Positions 7,995-16,071 of a stretch of 64,000 nucleotides of DNA are shown here, in pieces. This stretch comes from Gammaproteobacteria bacterium (GTDB taxonomy: Bacteria; Pseudomonadota; Gammaproteobacteria; Steroidobacterales; GCA-2729495). Location: positions 1,972,992 to 2,036,991 of the forward strand of contig CP054183.1 of the NCBI GenBank assembly GCA_015709695.1. Direction: 5' to 3'. Under the pieces are notes generated by a model. That model saw nothing but the letters and a program-made list of their open reading frames with translations, did not search any database and was not told the DNA's origin. Numbering within the stretch: position 1 is the stretch's first letter; each line of letters opens with the position of its first letter. Both the position numbers and the translations under genes were made by a program.

Positions 7995-8724
7995 GCCGGT
8001 CCTGGATGCGCCGCGCCAGCGGCGCGAAGTCGATGGCATCCGAGATCTGCGCCAGGGCGCGCAGCCGGCCGGCATCCAGCACCCGCCAGTGCTTCTGCGA
8101 GCGTCGCACCAGGCCCTCGCGATCGAGCCGTTGCAGCATGCGGCTCACGTGCACATAGCTCAACCCTGCCGCATCGGCGATGACATCCTGGCCCGCGGGC
8201 AGCTCGAAGCCGTTGCTGTCGGCCAGCTTCACCACCCGCAGCCGCGCCCAGAGTTCCCAGAGCAGGTAGGCCACCCGCTCAAAGGCGCTCATGCGCCCGA
8301 CGGCCACGAGGTGTGCGCGGATGATGGCTTCTTCATGGGCTTCCGCCCACCAGAACGCGGCACCGATGCGCGGAAACCGCGTCACCAGGTCGAGGACCTC
8401 CTCGGCCTTCACCAGCGAATAGCTCATGTCGGTCAGCGCCTGCATGGAATGCCCGGCGCGGGGCGTGACGAACACCGCCGGGTCGCAGAGGTCGCCCGGC
8501 AGGTCGAAATTGATGACCTGGCGGCGGCCATCGCTCAGGGTGCGATGGCGAAAGGCCCAGCCCTGGTGGATCAGCAGCGCCGCGGTGACCCGCCCGCCCG
8601 GCTCGAGCAGCATCTGGCCGGCCACGCAGTGGCGGCGCTTGCCGCCGAGCGCGTCGAGCGCCGCGATGTCGGCCGGGGCCAGATCCACCACGCTCGCGAG
8701 TTTCGATACCAGCGGCGTCGCCAT
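7984..8724 (-). CDS. Crp/Fnr-family transcriptional regulator
   Basis: A 246-residue regulator with an N-terminal cyclic-nucleotide-binding-type beta barrel (HCVAGQ...PGG, then GRRQVINFDLPGDL) and a C-terminal winged helix (DVIADAAGLSYVHVSRMLQRLDREGLV). It lacks the N-terminal cysteine cluster of true FNR, so it should not sense oxygen through an Fe-S cluster. In the recognition helix the FNR Glu three residues before the conserved Ser-Arg is Val (VHVSR). The ATG at 8724 is preferred; the frame extends to 8793 but without similarity. A palindrome with FNR-box spacing lies in the intergenic region upstream, so autoregulation and control of the divergent DUF2934/PilZ genes are plausible. Confidence 0.85.
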   Translation of the reverse strand: MATPLVSKLASVVDLAPADIAALDALGGKRRHCVAGQMLLEPGGRVTAALLIHQGWAFRHRTLSDGRRQVINFDLPGDLCDPAVFVTPRAGHSMQALTDMSYSLVKAEEVLDLVTRFPRIGAAFWWAEAHEEAIIRAHLVAVGRMSAFERVAYLLWELWARLRVVKLADSNGFELPAGQDVIADAAGLSYVHVSRMLQRLDREGLVRRSQKHWRVLDAGRLRALAQISDAIDFAPLARRIQDRLSR

Positions 8725-8796
8725 GGCGCGCACTCTCCGGTGGCTGAAGCGCACGGCCCGGCAGTCACCGGCCGCAGGATCACTTGTCGGCATTTA

Positions 8797-8810
8797 TTAA
8801 CATAAGTTAA
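8797..8810. promoter_or_regulatory. FNR-box-like palindrome, possible operator
   Basis: TTAAC-ATAA-GTTAA is a perfect 5-4-5 inverted repeat in an AT-rich patch of otherwise GC-rich DNA, between the divergent Crp/Fnr gene (start 8724) and the DUF2934 gene (start 8878). The spacing equals that of FNR and CRP-family half-sites, but the half-site differs from TTGAT. Its position suits an operator for one or both genes. Binding is inferred, not shown. Confidence 0.5.
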
Positions 8811-8877
8811 GGCGTGCCGCGACGATGGCCGACAAGATGACAGCTCGGGTTCGGTTTCTGTCGCGGAGGAACTTGCC

Positions 8878-9141
8878 ATGATCCAGGAAGGCCAGGCAGT
8901 GGTGGCGCCGCCCGAGCGGCTGGTCGGTGCGCGCAAGGACGTGTCGGTCAAGCGCACGGTGCTGGCGGGCACGAAGAAGCAGGCGATGGCGGGCGAGGAC
9001 CGCCACCGGCTGATCGCCGAGGCCGCTTACTTCCGTGCCGAACAACGCGGCTTCGTGCCCGGCTGCGAGCTCGAGGACTGGCTGGCGGCGGAGCTGGAGA
9101 TCTGCGCGCTGCTCGATGCCGACGACGACGCCCGGGCCTGA
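8878..9141 (+). CDS. DUF2934 domain protein
   Basis: An 87-residue protein whose centre reads IAEAAYFRAEQRGFVPGCELEDWLAAELEI, the hallmark of the DUF2934 family, small proteins of unknown function that often occur near stress or regulatory genes. There is no signal peptide. The ATG at 8878 follows a GGAGGAAC stretch that is a good ribosome binding site. The stop is followed three bases later by the GTG of a PilZ gene, so the pair is probably co-transcribed and perhaps co-regulated from the palindrome at 8797-8810. Confidence 0.8.
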   Translation: MIQEGQAVVAPPERLVGARKDVSVKRTVLAGTKKQAMAGEDRHRLIAEAAYFRAEQRGFVPGCELEDWLAAELEICALLDADDDARA

Positions 9142-9144
9142 GCC

Positions 9145-9534
9145 GTGGACCGCCGCATGGAACACCGCTGCGGCAACCGCCACCCGCTGCGCACGCTCGT
9201 GGTGCTGTACGCGGCAGGCGGCGCCCCGGTCCGCGGCCACACGCGCGAGGTCAGCATCAGCGGCATGTTCGTCGACGTGGCGTCGGCGCATTTCGTCACC
9301 AACAGCGTCATCGACATCGAGCTCACGGTCGCCGGCACCTCGGGGCTGCGCAGCTACCGCTGGCAGGCCATGGTGGTGCGCCGCACCGGCGAAGGCGTCG
9401 GACTGATGTTCGACCGCCTGCGGCCACCCGCGGTGGGCCGGCTGATCGCCAACGCCGAAATGGACGACGCCGAGCTGCTGCCACGCATCGTGCCCCTGCG
9501 CACCCCGGCCGGCCGGCTGGCCTCGCCGCACTGA
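9145..9534 (+). CDS. PilZ-domain protein
   Basis: A 129-residue single-domain protein. An Arg-bearing N-terminal segment (EHRCGNRHPLR) followed by VSISGMFVD reproduces the PilZ c-di-GMP signature of a basic RxxxR-type motif and a later D/NxSxxG motif, here with Val-Ser-Ile-Ser-Gly; the first position is not the usual Asp or Asn. It may therefore bind c-di-GMP weakly or not at all. The GTG at 9145 (3 bp after the upstream stop) or the ATG at 9157 could be the start. It is the second gene of a two-gene unit behind the DUF2934 gene. Confidence 0.75.
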   Translation: MDRRMEHRCGNRHPLRTLVVLYAAGGAPVRGHTREVSISGMFVDVASAHFVTNSVIDIELTVAGTSGLRSYRWQAMVVRRTGEGVGLMFDRLRPPAVGRLIANAEMDDAELLPRIVPLRTPAGRLASPH

Positions 9535-9565
9535 GCAGGCCCGGCGGCACCCGGCAGCCGCGCGC

Positions 9566-11896
9566 TCAGAACCGCCAGGCCACGCCGAGGTTCGGGATCA
9601 GGCGCGGCCAGTAATCGACGTCGCGATCCAGCGTCACAGCGGATCCGCTGCCCTGGACCTCGTAGCTGGTGCAGCAGGGATTGCGCCGGGCCAGTGCGTT
9701 GGTCAGTTCGAAGAACGCCTCCAGCGTGCTGGCCGGCAGCGCGAAGCGGCGCAGCACGCGGAAGTCGACGCTGTTGTAGTGGCTGAAGCGCACCGCATTG
9801 CGCGGGCCGACGTCGGCGATGGCGAGGCCGGTGTCCGGATCGGTGGCGAGGCCCAGCGTGGTGGTGGGCCAGCCGGTGTGGTAGCTGTCGGTCACGGTGA
9901 ACTCCCAGTGCCGGCCGGCATAGCGCAACCCCGCATTGACGCTGTGGCGCTGGTCCCAGCTGCGCGGCACCTCGCGGCCATCGATGTCGTCGGTGACCCG
10001 CGACCAGGCGTAGCCCAGCCACCAGGACCAGGGCCCGTCGCCGCGCCCGCGCAGCAGGGCCTCCACGCCACGCGCCCGGCTCGCCTCGGGCGCCACCCGC
10101 ACACGGTCGGGCTGCAGCTCCGGCAACAGCTGCAGCGGATCGAACAGGTTCTCGAAATGCGGGCTGACGTGATCGTAGTCCTTGGTGTAGGCCTCGATGC
10201 GCAGGTCCAGCCCGTCGGCCAGCGCCTGCTCGAGGCTGACGATCAGCTGATCCGCCCGCTGCGGCTCGTGGAAGGTTTCCACGCCATCCTCGACCTGCAG
10301 CTCGTTGACCGCCTGGGACTGCCAGAACCGGCCCCAGGCCAGGCGCAGGCGGCTGCGCGGCGAGAGGTCGTACAGCAGGTTGATGCGCGGGGAGAATTCC
10401 TCGGGTCCGCCCGCATCGTCGTAGGTCTGGTCATCCCAGCGCAGGCCGGCTTCGGCGCTCAGCCGCCCGGTCAGCCGCAGGCGGCCGGTGGCATAGAGCG
10501 CGGCCTGGTGGCCTTCGGGCGAGGGCCGCAGATCGCGCGCCACGCTGCTGCCGGCATCGCCCGGGAAGGGCCAGCCGGGCAGGTAGCTCACCTCGCTGCG
10601 GTAGCGGTACTTGCCGTGGGATTCGCGGTACTCGGCACCGAAGCGGCTGTAGAGACGGTCACCGTGGTGCTCGACATCGAGGCGGGCCATCACCACGTCG
10701 AGGTCGCGGTCGTCCTCCAGCCAGCCGAGCTGCTGGCCGGGCTGGTCCAGCGTGCCGGAGCGGCGGCTCTCGATATGGGTGAGCGCCAGCAGCAGCCGGC
10801 TCGACAGCGCATCGGCCCAGTCCTGCTGCCAGCCGGTCCAGACATACTGGTTCTGGTACCTGGCCGAGGTCCGCTCGCTGTGATCCGAGGTGTTGCCGCT
10901 GATTTCGTCGCTGGATGACAGCAGGCCGGCGAGCAGCGTGGTGCCGGGGGCGACAGCGTAGCTCACCCGGCCGAGCAGGTCGTGATACTCGACGCTGCCG
11001 ACATCGCCTTCGGCGAAATCGGCGAGCAGCCCCAGGTTGCTGCGCCGGGCCGAGGCCAGCCACTGGCCGCGCCCGTCGTCGAAGCGGCCCGCGCTCAGCC
11101 CGTTCAGGTGGAACAGCGACAGGCCCAGCACGGTGTAGCGGTCCTGCGGCGGCGTCAGCGGCGTGATGTCGATGACGCCGCTCATGCGGTCGCCGTGGTT
11201 GACGGTGAAGCCGCCGGAGGAGACATCGATGGCGCCGATGGCCTCGGCATCGAACACGCTCACCGGCGCCAGGAAGTTCTTCAGGTGGAAGGGCTCGTTC
11301 AACGGCAGGCCGTCGAACACCATCAGCACCTCGTCGTATTCGCCACCGCGCAGGTGCGTCTGCGCCGAGAGCCCCGAGGAAGCCGAGCCGGGCAGCCGCT
11401 GCACGGCGCGCAGCGGCTCGTCGGCCAGCTTCGGCAGGGCCTGCAGGTCCGCCTGGCTGAGGAACACATGCGGATCGGCCTCGCTGCCCGCCAGGGCGTA
11501 GCGGCTGGTGGTGACGACGATCTCCGACAGCGCGGGCACCGCCGCGGCCGGCTCAGCCGCGGGTGGAGCCGCCGAGGCGCCCGCTGCCACGCCCGGCCCG
11601 CGGGTCACCGCCCAGGCGCCGGCACCGACATCGACCAGCACCAGGCCATGCGCCGCGAGCACCTCGCGCGCCGCGGCGATGCCGCCGCCGGCGGGCTCCG
11701 CCAGCACCCGCAGCTGCGGCGTCACCAGCTCGCTGCTGAAGATGATGTTGAGGCCCTGCGCCTGGAACTCGCGCAGCACGTCCTGCAACGGCCGTCCGGC
11801 CAGCGGCGCGCCCAGCGCCAGCGAAACCCACAGCAGCGTCGCCGCCAGCAGGGCGGTGCGGGCGCGCCCCGCAGCCACGCAAGAAGGAATCCCCAT
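9566..11896 (-). CDS. TonB-dependent outer-membrane receptor with STN signalling domain
   Basis: A 776-residue outer-membrane receptor. A signal peptide (ending near ALGAPLAG) is followed by an STN domain (about 30-100; RPLQDVLREFQAQGLNIIFSS), a Pro/Ala linker, the plug domain (about 125-260; EIVVTTSRYAL is a TonB-box-like start) and a 22-strand-type barrel ending in an aromatic residue (GVAWRF). STN domains in such receptors contact a FecR-type anti-sigma factor. Upstream on the same strand lie fecR and an ECF sigma gene, so this is a trans-envelope signalling cassette. The ligand is unknown; no siderophore or sugar enzyme is next to it. It is separated from fecR by about 184 bp, so it may have its own sigma-dependent promoter. 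Confidence 0.9.
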   Translation of the reverse strand: MGIPSCVAAGRARTALLAATLLWVSLALGAPLAGRPLQDVLREFQAQGLNIIFSSELVTPQLRVLAEPAGGGIAAAREVLAAHGLVLVDVGAGAWAVTRGPGVAAGASAAPPAAEPAAAVPALSEIVVTTSRYALAGSEADPHVFLSQADLQALPKLADEPLRAVQRLPGSASSGLSAQTHLRGGEYDEVLMVFDGLPLNEPFHLKNFLAPVSVFDAEAIGAIDVSSGGFTVNHGDRMSGVIDITPLTPPQDRYTVLGLSLFHLNGLSAGRFDDGRGQWLASARRSNLGLLADFAEGDVGSVEYHDLLGRVSYAVAPGTTLLAGLLSSSDEISGNTSDHSERTSARYQNQYVWTGWQQDWADALSSRLLLALTHIESRRSGTLDQPGQQLGWLEDDRDLDVVMARLDVEHHGDRLYSRFGAEYRESHGKYRYRSEVSYLPGWPFPGDAGSSVARDLRPSPEGHQAALYATGRLRLTGRLSAEAGLRWDDQTYDDAGGPEEFSPRINLLYDLSPRSRLRLAWGRFWQSQAVNELQVEDGVETFHEPQRADQLIVSLEQALADGLDLRIEAYTKDYDHVSPHFENLFDPLQLLPELQPDRVRVAPEASRARGVEALLRGRGDGPWSWWLGYAWSRVTDDIDGREVPRSWDQRHSVNAGLRYAGRHWEFTVTDSYHTGWPTTTLGLATDPDTGLAIADVGPRNAVRFSHYNSVDFRVLRRFALPASTLEAFFELTNALARRNPCCTSYEVQGSGSAVTLDRDVDYWPRLIPNLGVAWRF

Positions 11897-12080
11897 GTCC
11901 CTGCCGGTTCCCGGCCCAGCGCCAGTCGCTGCGGCGCAAGTCTAGCCGAGTTCCTGCAGCGGACCGCAGCGTGCAGAAAAAAGGGCGGCGATCCAGGGGG
12001 AGAAGATTGCCGCCCACAATATCGGGCGAAGGTGGAGCCACACCGTCAGGCTGCTCCGGGGATCGGGGAGTCGCCGCCGG

Positions 12081-13088
12081 TCAATCGCCCGAATTCGAAC
12101 GCACGTGCAGCTGGCCCGGCACCTCGCTGTACTGCAGCCCCGTGGTCACCAGCACCGCCGCCAGCGCCTGCTCGGGGCTGAGGCCCTGCACCGAGCCGTG
12201 CAGCACCACCTCGCGCGCCGCCTGCTCGGCGGCCGGGGAATCGAACACCAGGTCGCGGCCGGTCTCGCGGCTCACCCAGCCGAGGAACTCGATCAGCGGC
12301 CGGTCCTGGATGTCGTACAGCGGCGCCACCGCGTGCACCCAGGCCCAGTCGGCACCCGAGCGCGACACGGGCTCGCGGCTCACCGTGCCATCCGCGCCGA
12401 GCGAGACCTGCTCGCCCGCCACGCCCTGCAGCACGCGGTCGCCGGAGAGGAGCCGTACCTGGCCCTCGCGCACCCGCAGTCGCAGGCCCTGGTCGGAAAC
12501 ACGCGTCTCGTACTGCGTGCCGAGGTGCTCGACGCTGCCGAAACGGGTGGCGACCACCAGCCGGGACGCTGCCGTGCCCGGCGGCCCGGAATCCAGGTAG
12601 AGCGCGCCGTGCCGGAGCTCGACACGATCGGCGGCGACGATGGCGAGTTCGCTGTGCTGGTCCAGGCGCAGGCTGGCGCCGCCGAGTTCCAGCGCCAGGC
12701 GGCCACCGGCGCCGGTGCGCAGGTCGCTGCCGGCCCGCAGGGGCTGTCCCGCACGGGCACCGACCCGCGTGGCGAGCCAGCCGGCCGCGGTGAAACCGGC
12801 CGGGCCTTCGACGCGCGCCACGGTCGCCAGCACCGGACCCGAGGGCAGCAGGCGCGGCACCACCACCAGCACGGCGAGGCCCGCCACTGCCGCTGCAGCC
12901 GCCAGCGTCCAGCGCTGGCGCCGGCGGCGCGCGCGCTGCGCGACGACGGCTCGCCACTCGACCTCCACCACGCTGCGCACCGCCTCGCGCAGGCGCGCGT
13001 CGGGCTGCGGCCGGGCACCGGCCTGGCGCACCAGGCCGCCCAGGCTGCTGTCGTCGGCTTCGCGATCGATGTGCCGTCGCTCACTCAT
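12081..13088 (-). CDS. FecR-family anti-sigma factor
   Basis: A 335-residue protein with a cytoplasmic N-terminus (1-59), one membrane helix (about 60-80, AAAAAVAGLAVLVVV), a periplasmic FecR domain (about 95-240; LRAGSDLRTGAGGRLAL, HLGTQYETRV) and a C-terminal STN-like segment (about 265-335; RPLIEFLGWVSRETGRDLVF). This is the FecR/PupR layout, in which the C-terminal domain receives the signal from the receptor's own STN domain. The ATG at 13088 lies 4 bp after the sigma-factor stop and follows a GGAGGATGA ribosome site. It should hold the neighbouring sigma factor inactive until the receptor is occupied. Confidence 0.88.
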   Translation of the reverse strand: MSERRHIDREADDSSLGGLVRQAGARPQPDARLREAVRSVVEVEWRAVVAQRARRRRQRWTLAAAAAVAGLAVLVVVPRLLPSGPVLATVARVEGPAGFTAAGWLATRVGARAGQPLRAGSDLRTGAGGRLALELGGASLRLDQHSELAIVAADRVELRHGALYLDSGPPGTAASRLVVATRFGSVEHLGTQYETRVSDQGLRLRVREGQVRLLSGDRVLQGVAGEQVSLGADGTVSREPVSRSGADWAWVHAVAPLYDIQDRPLIEFLGWVSRETGRDLVFDSPAAEQAAREVVLHGSVQGLSPEQALAAVLVTTGLQYSEVPGQLHVRSNSGD

Positions 13089-13092
13089 GGGT

Positions 13093-13743
13093 TCATCCTC
13101 CGGGATTCTCGCCGGCGATGATCTCCGCTGCCCGCGCGGCGCCGAAGACCTGCTCGATGGCGTCGCGGAATGCCACCCGGGCCCGCGCCAGCAGCGATTG
13201 CGCCGCCGTGGTGCCCACGCCCATGCGGGCGCCGATCTCCTCCACCGACAGGCCCTCGACGTACTTCCACTCCAGCGCATCGCCGTAGCGCGCCGGCAGC
13301 CGGTCCAGCACCGCGCGCACCAGCGCGGCGGTCTGCCCCCGGCCGTAGTGCTGCTCGGGCCGCTCCTCGTCCGGGGCCTGGATGGCATCGAGCGCCGCCT
13401 GCACCGCCGGGCTGTCGTCGATCAGCACCACGCGCTCGGTGTGGCGGCGGTTCTCCCGCAGGTAATCGGCGATCTGGTGGCGGCAAATCTGGCAGATCCA
13501 GGTAAACAAGGCAGCTTCCCCGCGAAAGGTATCGAGCCTGCGCATCACCTTGCACAGGGTGGCCTGCACCACTTCCTGGGCAACGTCCGCATTGCCGTTG
13601 AGCCGCGGCAGGGCGAAGCGGTACAAGCGGGCGAAATACTCGTTGAAGAACTCACTGAAGGCCCGCTCGTCGCCAGCCAGCATGCGACGCAGCAGTTGCT
13701 GTTCATCCTGCAAGTCGTGCTCCACTCGCCGTCCTGCTGTCAT
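13093..13743 (-). CDS. ECF-type RNA polymerase sigma factor
   Basis: A 216-residue sigma-70-family protein. Region 2 covers FSEFFNEYFARLYRFALPRL...DVAQEVVQATLCKVMRRLDTFRGEAALFTWICQICRHQIADYL. Region 4 is LPARYGDALEWKYVEGLSVEEIGARMGVGTTAAQSLLARARVAFR cut in the usual HTH place. No region 3 or 1.1 is present, so it is ECF. Start codons at 13743 (ATG) or 13761 (GTG) are possible; I use the ATG. It heads the sigma-fecR-receptor cassette and is divergent from the hemolysin-family operon across about 175 bp, so their promoters share that interval. Confidence 0.88.
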   Translation of the reverse strand: MTAGRRVEHDLQDEQQLLRRMLAGDERAFSEFFNEYFARLYRFALPRLNGNADVAQEVVQATLCKVMRRLDTFRGEAALFTWICQICRHQIADYLRENRRHTERVVLIDDSPAVQAALDAIQAPDEERPEQHYGRGQTAALVRAVLDRLPARYGDALEWKYVEGLSVEEIGARMGVGTTAAQSLLARARVAFRDAIEQVFGAARAAEIIAGENPGG

Positions 13744-13918
13744 GGGTTTAGACGATGGCACCGCGGCGGATCAACCGCCGCACAGGTGCTCCGGCGGCAT
13801 CATTACATAGTCCGGCGCGACGGTTGCGCGGGGCCGATTGATCACTCTGGCTGTGGACGTCAAAAGCCCGAAGGATCGCAATGCCGGCGCCAGCACCGCT
13901 CTGGCATCGAAGGGATTC

Positions 13919-14566
13919 ATGCTGGACTTTCAAGACGTTGCCGAACCCCCGCCCGCCCCGGAGCCGATCTGGGCCCTGCGGAGCGCCCTCCCTCCCTCTC
14001 CGGGCGCCTTCCTCTCCGGACCACAGGCTGCCGACCGCGCCGAACTGGAAGCCTTCGTCGGCGCCGCCTTTCGCCGGCAGCACGGGGCCACGGTGCGCGC
14101 CTACCTGCCGGTGCTGGTCGGCCTGCGCGATGCCGCCGGCGGGCTGGCCGGCGTGGCCGGCTACCGGCCCGGCGCCGAAGGACCGCTGTATCTCGAGCAG
14201 TACCTGGCCTGGCCGGTCGAGGACATCATCGCCAGCCGGTTCGGCGCCGGCGCCATTGCCCGGACGGCGATCGCCGAGATCGGCAACTTCGCCTGCCGCG
14301 ACTGCGCCACCGCCGCGACCATGGTGGGCGTGCTGGCCAAACTGCTGCGCGAGCGGCGCCACGACTGGGTGGTGTTCACGGCCACCCGCACGGTGCGCGG
14401 CATCATGCACCACATGGGCCTGCGCCTGACCGAGCTCGCACTGGCGCAGCGCAGCCAGCTCGTCGCCGCCGACGACTGGGGCCGCTATTACGACAAGGAC
14501 CCGCGCGTGATGCTCGGTTACGTGCCCTCATGGGACCCGGCGATCGGGCGTACCGGCCGCAGCTGA
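13919..14566 (+). CDS. thermostable-hemolysin family protein (predicted acyl/acetyltransferase fold)
   Basis: A protein of about 215 residues matching the thermostable hemolysin family: a central VAGYRPGAEGPLYLEQYL segment, then RTAIAEIGNFACRDCATAATM, WVVFTATRTVRGIMHHMGL and WGRYYDKDPRVMLGYVP at the C-terminus. The family is named after a Vibrio delta-hemolysin, but its fold is thought to be related to GNAT/autoinducer-synthase-like acyltransferases, so an acyl-transfer role is plausible. There is no signal peptide. The ATG at 13919 is chosen over a TTG at 13838. It is the first gene of a five-gene operon and is followed after 2 bp by the AMP-ligase gene, implying joint action on an acyl substrate. 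Confidence 0.8.
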   Translation: MLDFQDVAEPPPAPEPIWALRSALPPSPGAFLSGPQAADRAELEAFVGAAFRRQHGATVRAYLPVLVGLRDAAGGLAGVAGYRPGAEGPLYLEQYLAWPVEDIIASRFGAGAIARTAIAEIGNFACRDCATAATMVGVLAKLLRERRHDWVVFTATRTVRGIMHHMGLRLTELALAQRSQLVAADDWGRYYDKDPRVMLGYVPSWDPAIGRTGRS

Positions 14567-14568
14567 CG

Positions 14569-16071
14569 ATGCGCAACCTGGCCGATGCCCTGCACCGCGC
14601 GCTGGCGGGCTTTCCGCCCGGCGCGACGGCGCTCATCGATGCCCGCGGCACGCTCGACGCCCGCGAGCTGCTCGACGAGGTTTCGCGCGAAAGCCGCTGG
14701 CTCGCCGCCTCTGGTGCGCAGCGCTTCGGCCTGCTGGCCGACAACGGGCGGGGCTGGGCGATCACCGATCTCGCCCTGCTCACCGCGGGCCGGGCCATGG
14801 TTCCCCTGCCGCAGCACTTCGGGGCCCGGCAACTGCGCCATGCGCTGGACAGCGCCGGCGTGGATGCCGTGCTCAGCGACGAGCCGGGCCGCCTGCTGGA
14901 GCTCGAAGCCGGCTTCGCCATCCGCGGGCAGCGCGCGGGCACCGGCCTGACGCTGCTCACGCGGGAGCGGGACCGGCTGGCAGCGGTCGCCTTGCCGCCC
15001 GGCACGCTCAAGGTCACCTACACCTCGGGCAGCACCGCCGAACCGAAGGGGGTCTGCCTGACCGGCGAGCACCTCGCCGCGGTGGCGGCTTCCATTGCCG
15101 GCGTCGGCCGCCGGCTCGGCCTGCGCCGCCACCTCTGCGTGCTGCCGCTGGCCACGCTGCTGGAAAATGTCGCTGGCCTGCATGCGGCCTGGCTCGCCGG
15201 GGCCTGCTGCGACCTCGGCGCGGCCGCGGCCGGCGCCATCGCCCGGGGCTCGCTCACTCCCGGCATCCTGCTGGCGGAGATCGACCGCGCGGCGCCCGAG
15301 AGCCTGATCCTGGTCCCGGAGCTGTTGCGCATCCTGGTCGCGGCCACCGGACAGGGCTGGACCGCGGCCGGCGCGAAGTTCATCGCCGTGGGCGGCGCCC
15401 GGGTCGCTCCAGGGCTGCTGCAGCAGGCGACGGAGGCCGGGCTGCCGGTGTTCGAGGGCTACGGCCTGAGCGAATGCGGCTCGGTGGTCTGCCTCAACCT
15501 GCCGGGCGCCTCGCGCCCCGGCACGGCGGGCCGGCCGCTGCCGCACGCCGCGGTGCGCGTCGATGCGCGCGGCGAGATCCACGTCGCCGGCAGCATCATG
15601 GCCGGCTACGTCGGTGATCGCGCCGCGCCGGCCGAGGTGGCCACCGGCGACCTCGGCGAACTGGACGAGGCGGGTTACCTGCGCGTCAGCGGCCGCATCA
15701 AGAACCAGATCATCACCTCGCTCGGGCGCAACCTGTCGCCGGAATGGATCGAGAGTGAACTGTGCGCCGAGCCGGCCATCGGCCAGGCGGTGGTCTTCGG
15801 CGAGGCGCGCGAGCGCCTGGTGGCGCTGCTGGCGCCGGCGCACGCGGGCCTGCCCGCGGCGGCGGTGGCGGCGGCCGTCGAACGCGCCAACCTGCGCCTG
15901 CCCGCCTACGCGCGGGTCTCCCGCCACCACCTGCTGCGCGAGCCGCTCAGCGCAGCGGCCGGGCTGCTCACCGCCAACGGGCGCCCGCGGCGCGAACGCA
16001 TCCTCGCGCAGCATGGCGCCATCATCGAATCACTCTGCCTGGAGGATGAACGTGCCCACCTCACTGCCTGA
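14569..16071 (+). CDS. AMP-dependent acyl ligase (ANL superfamily)
   Basis: A 500-residue adenylate-forming enzyme. The phosphate-binding loop TYTSGSTAEPKG is at about 150-161, the A5 motif GYGLSECGS near 305, and A7/A8 TGDLGELDEAGYLRVSGRIKN near 365-380. The A10 motif reads LLTANGRPRR, so the usual catalytic Lys of GK is Arg472. It is shorter than typical long-chain fatty acyl-CoA synthetases (about 550-600), with a trimmed N-terminal domain. It probably activates a fatty or other carboxylic acid as acyl-AMP, then acyl-CoA, for the next enzymes of the operon. The ATG lies 2 bp after the hemolysin-family stop, and the 3' end overlaps the next gene. Confidence 0.85.
   Translation: MRNLADALHRALAGFPPGATALIDARGTLDARELLDEVSRESRWLAASGAQRFGLLADNGRGWAITDLALLTAGRAMVPLPQHFGARQLRHALDSAGVDAVLSDEPGRLLELEAGFAIRGQRAGTGLTLLTRERDRLAAVALPPGTLKVTYTSGSTAEPKGVCLTGEHLAAVAASIAGVGRRLGLRRHLCVLPLATLLENVAGLHAAWLAGACCDLGAAAAGAIARGSLTPGILLAEIDRAAPESLILVPELLRILVAATGQGWTAAGAKFIAVGGARVAPGLLQQATEAGLPVFEGYGLSECGSVVCLNLPGASRPGTAGRPLPHAAVRVDARGEIHVAGSIMAGYVGDRAAPAEVATGDLGELDEAGYLRVSGRIKNQIITSLGRNLSPEWIESELCAEPAIGQAVVFGEARERLVALLAPAHAGLPAAAVAAAVERANLRLPAYARVSRHHLLREPLSAAAGLLTANGRPRRERILAQHGAIIESLCLEDERAHLTA
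16041..16054 (+). promoter_or_regulatory. ribosome binding site deciding a GTG start
   Basis: GGAGG at 16041-16045 directly abuts an ATG (16046) with no spacer, but is six bases from an in-frame GTG at 16052. The spacing favours the GTG as the real start of the diiron-protein gene. The site lies inside the last codons of the ligase gene, so translation of the two is probably coupled. Confidence 0.55.

Noticed and set aside
12640-14568. Long N-terminal extension of the AMP-ligase frame back to 12640
   Set aside because: The extension runs through the FecR, sigma and hemolysin genes in other frames; ligase similarity begins at the ATG at 14569.
16046-16048. ATG at 16046 as start of the diiron protein
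   Set aside because: GGAGG directly touches it with no spacer; the GTG at 16052 has proper spacing. Not excluded.
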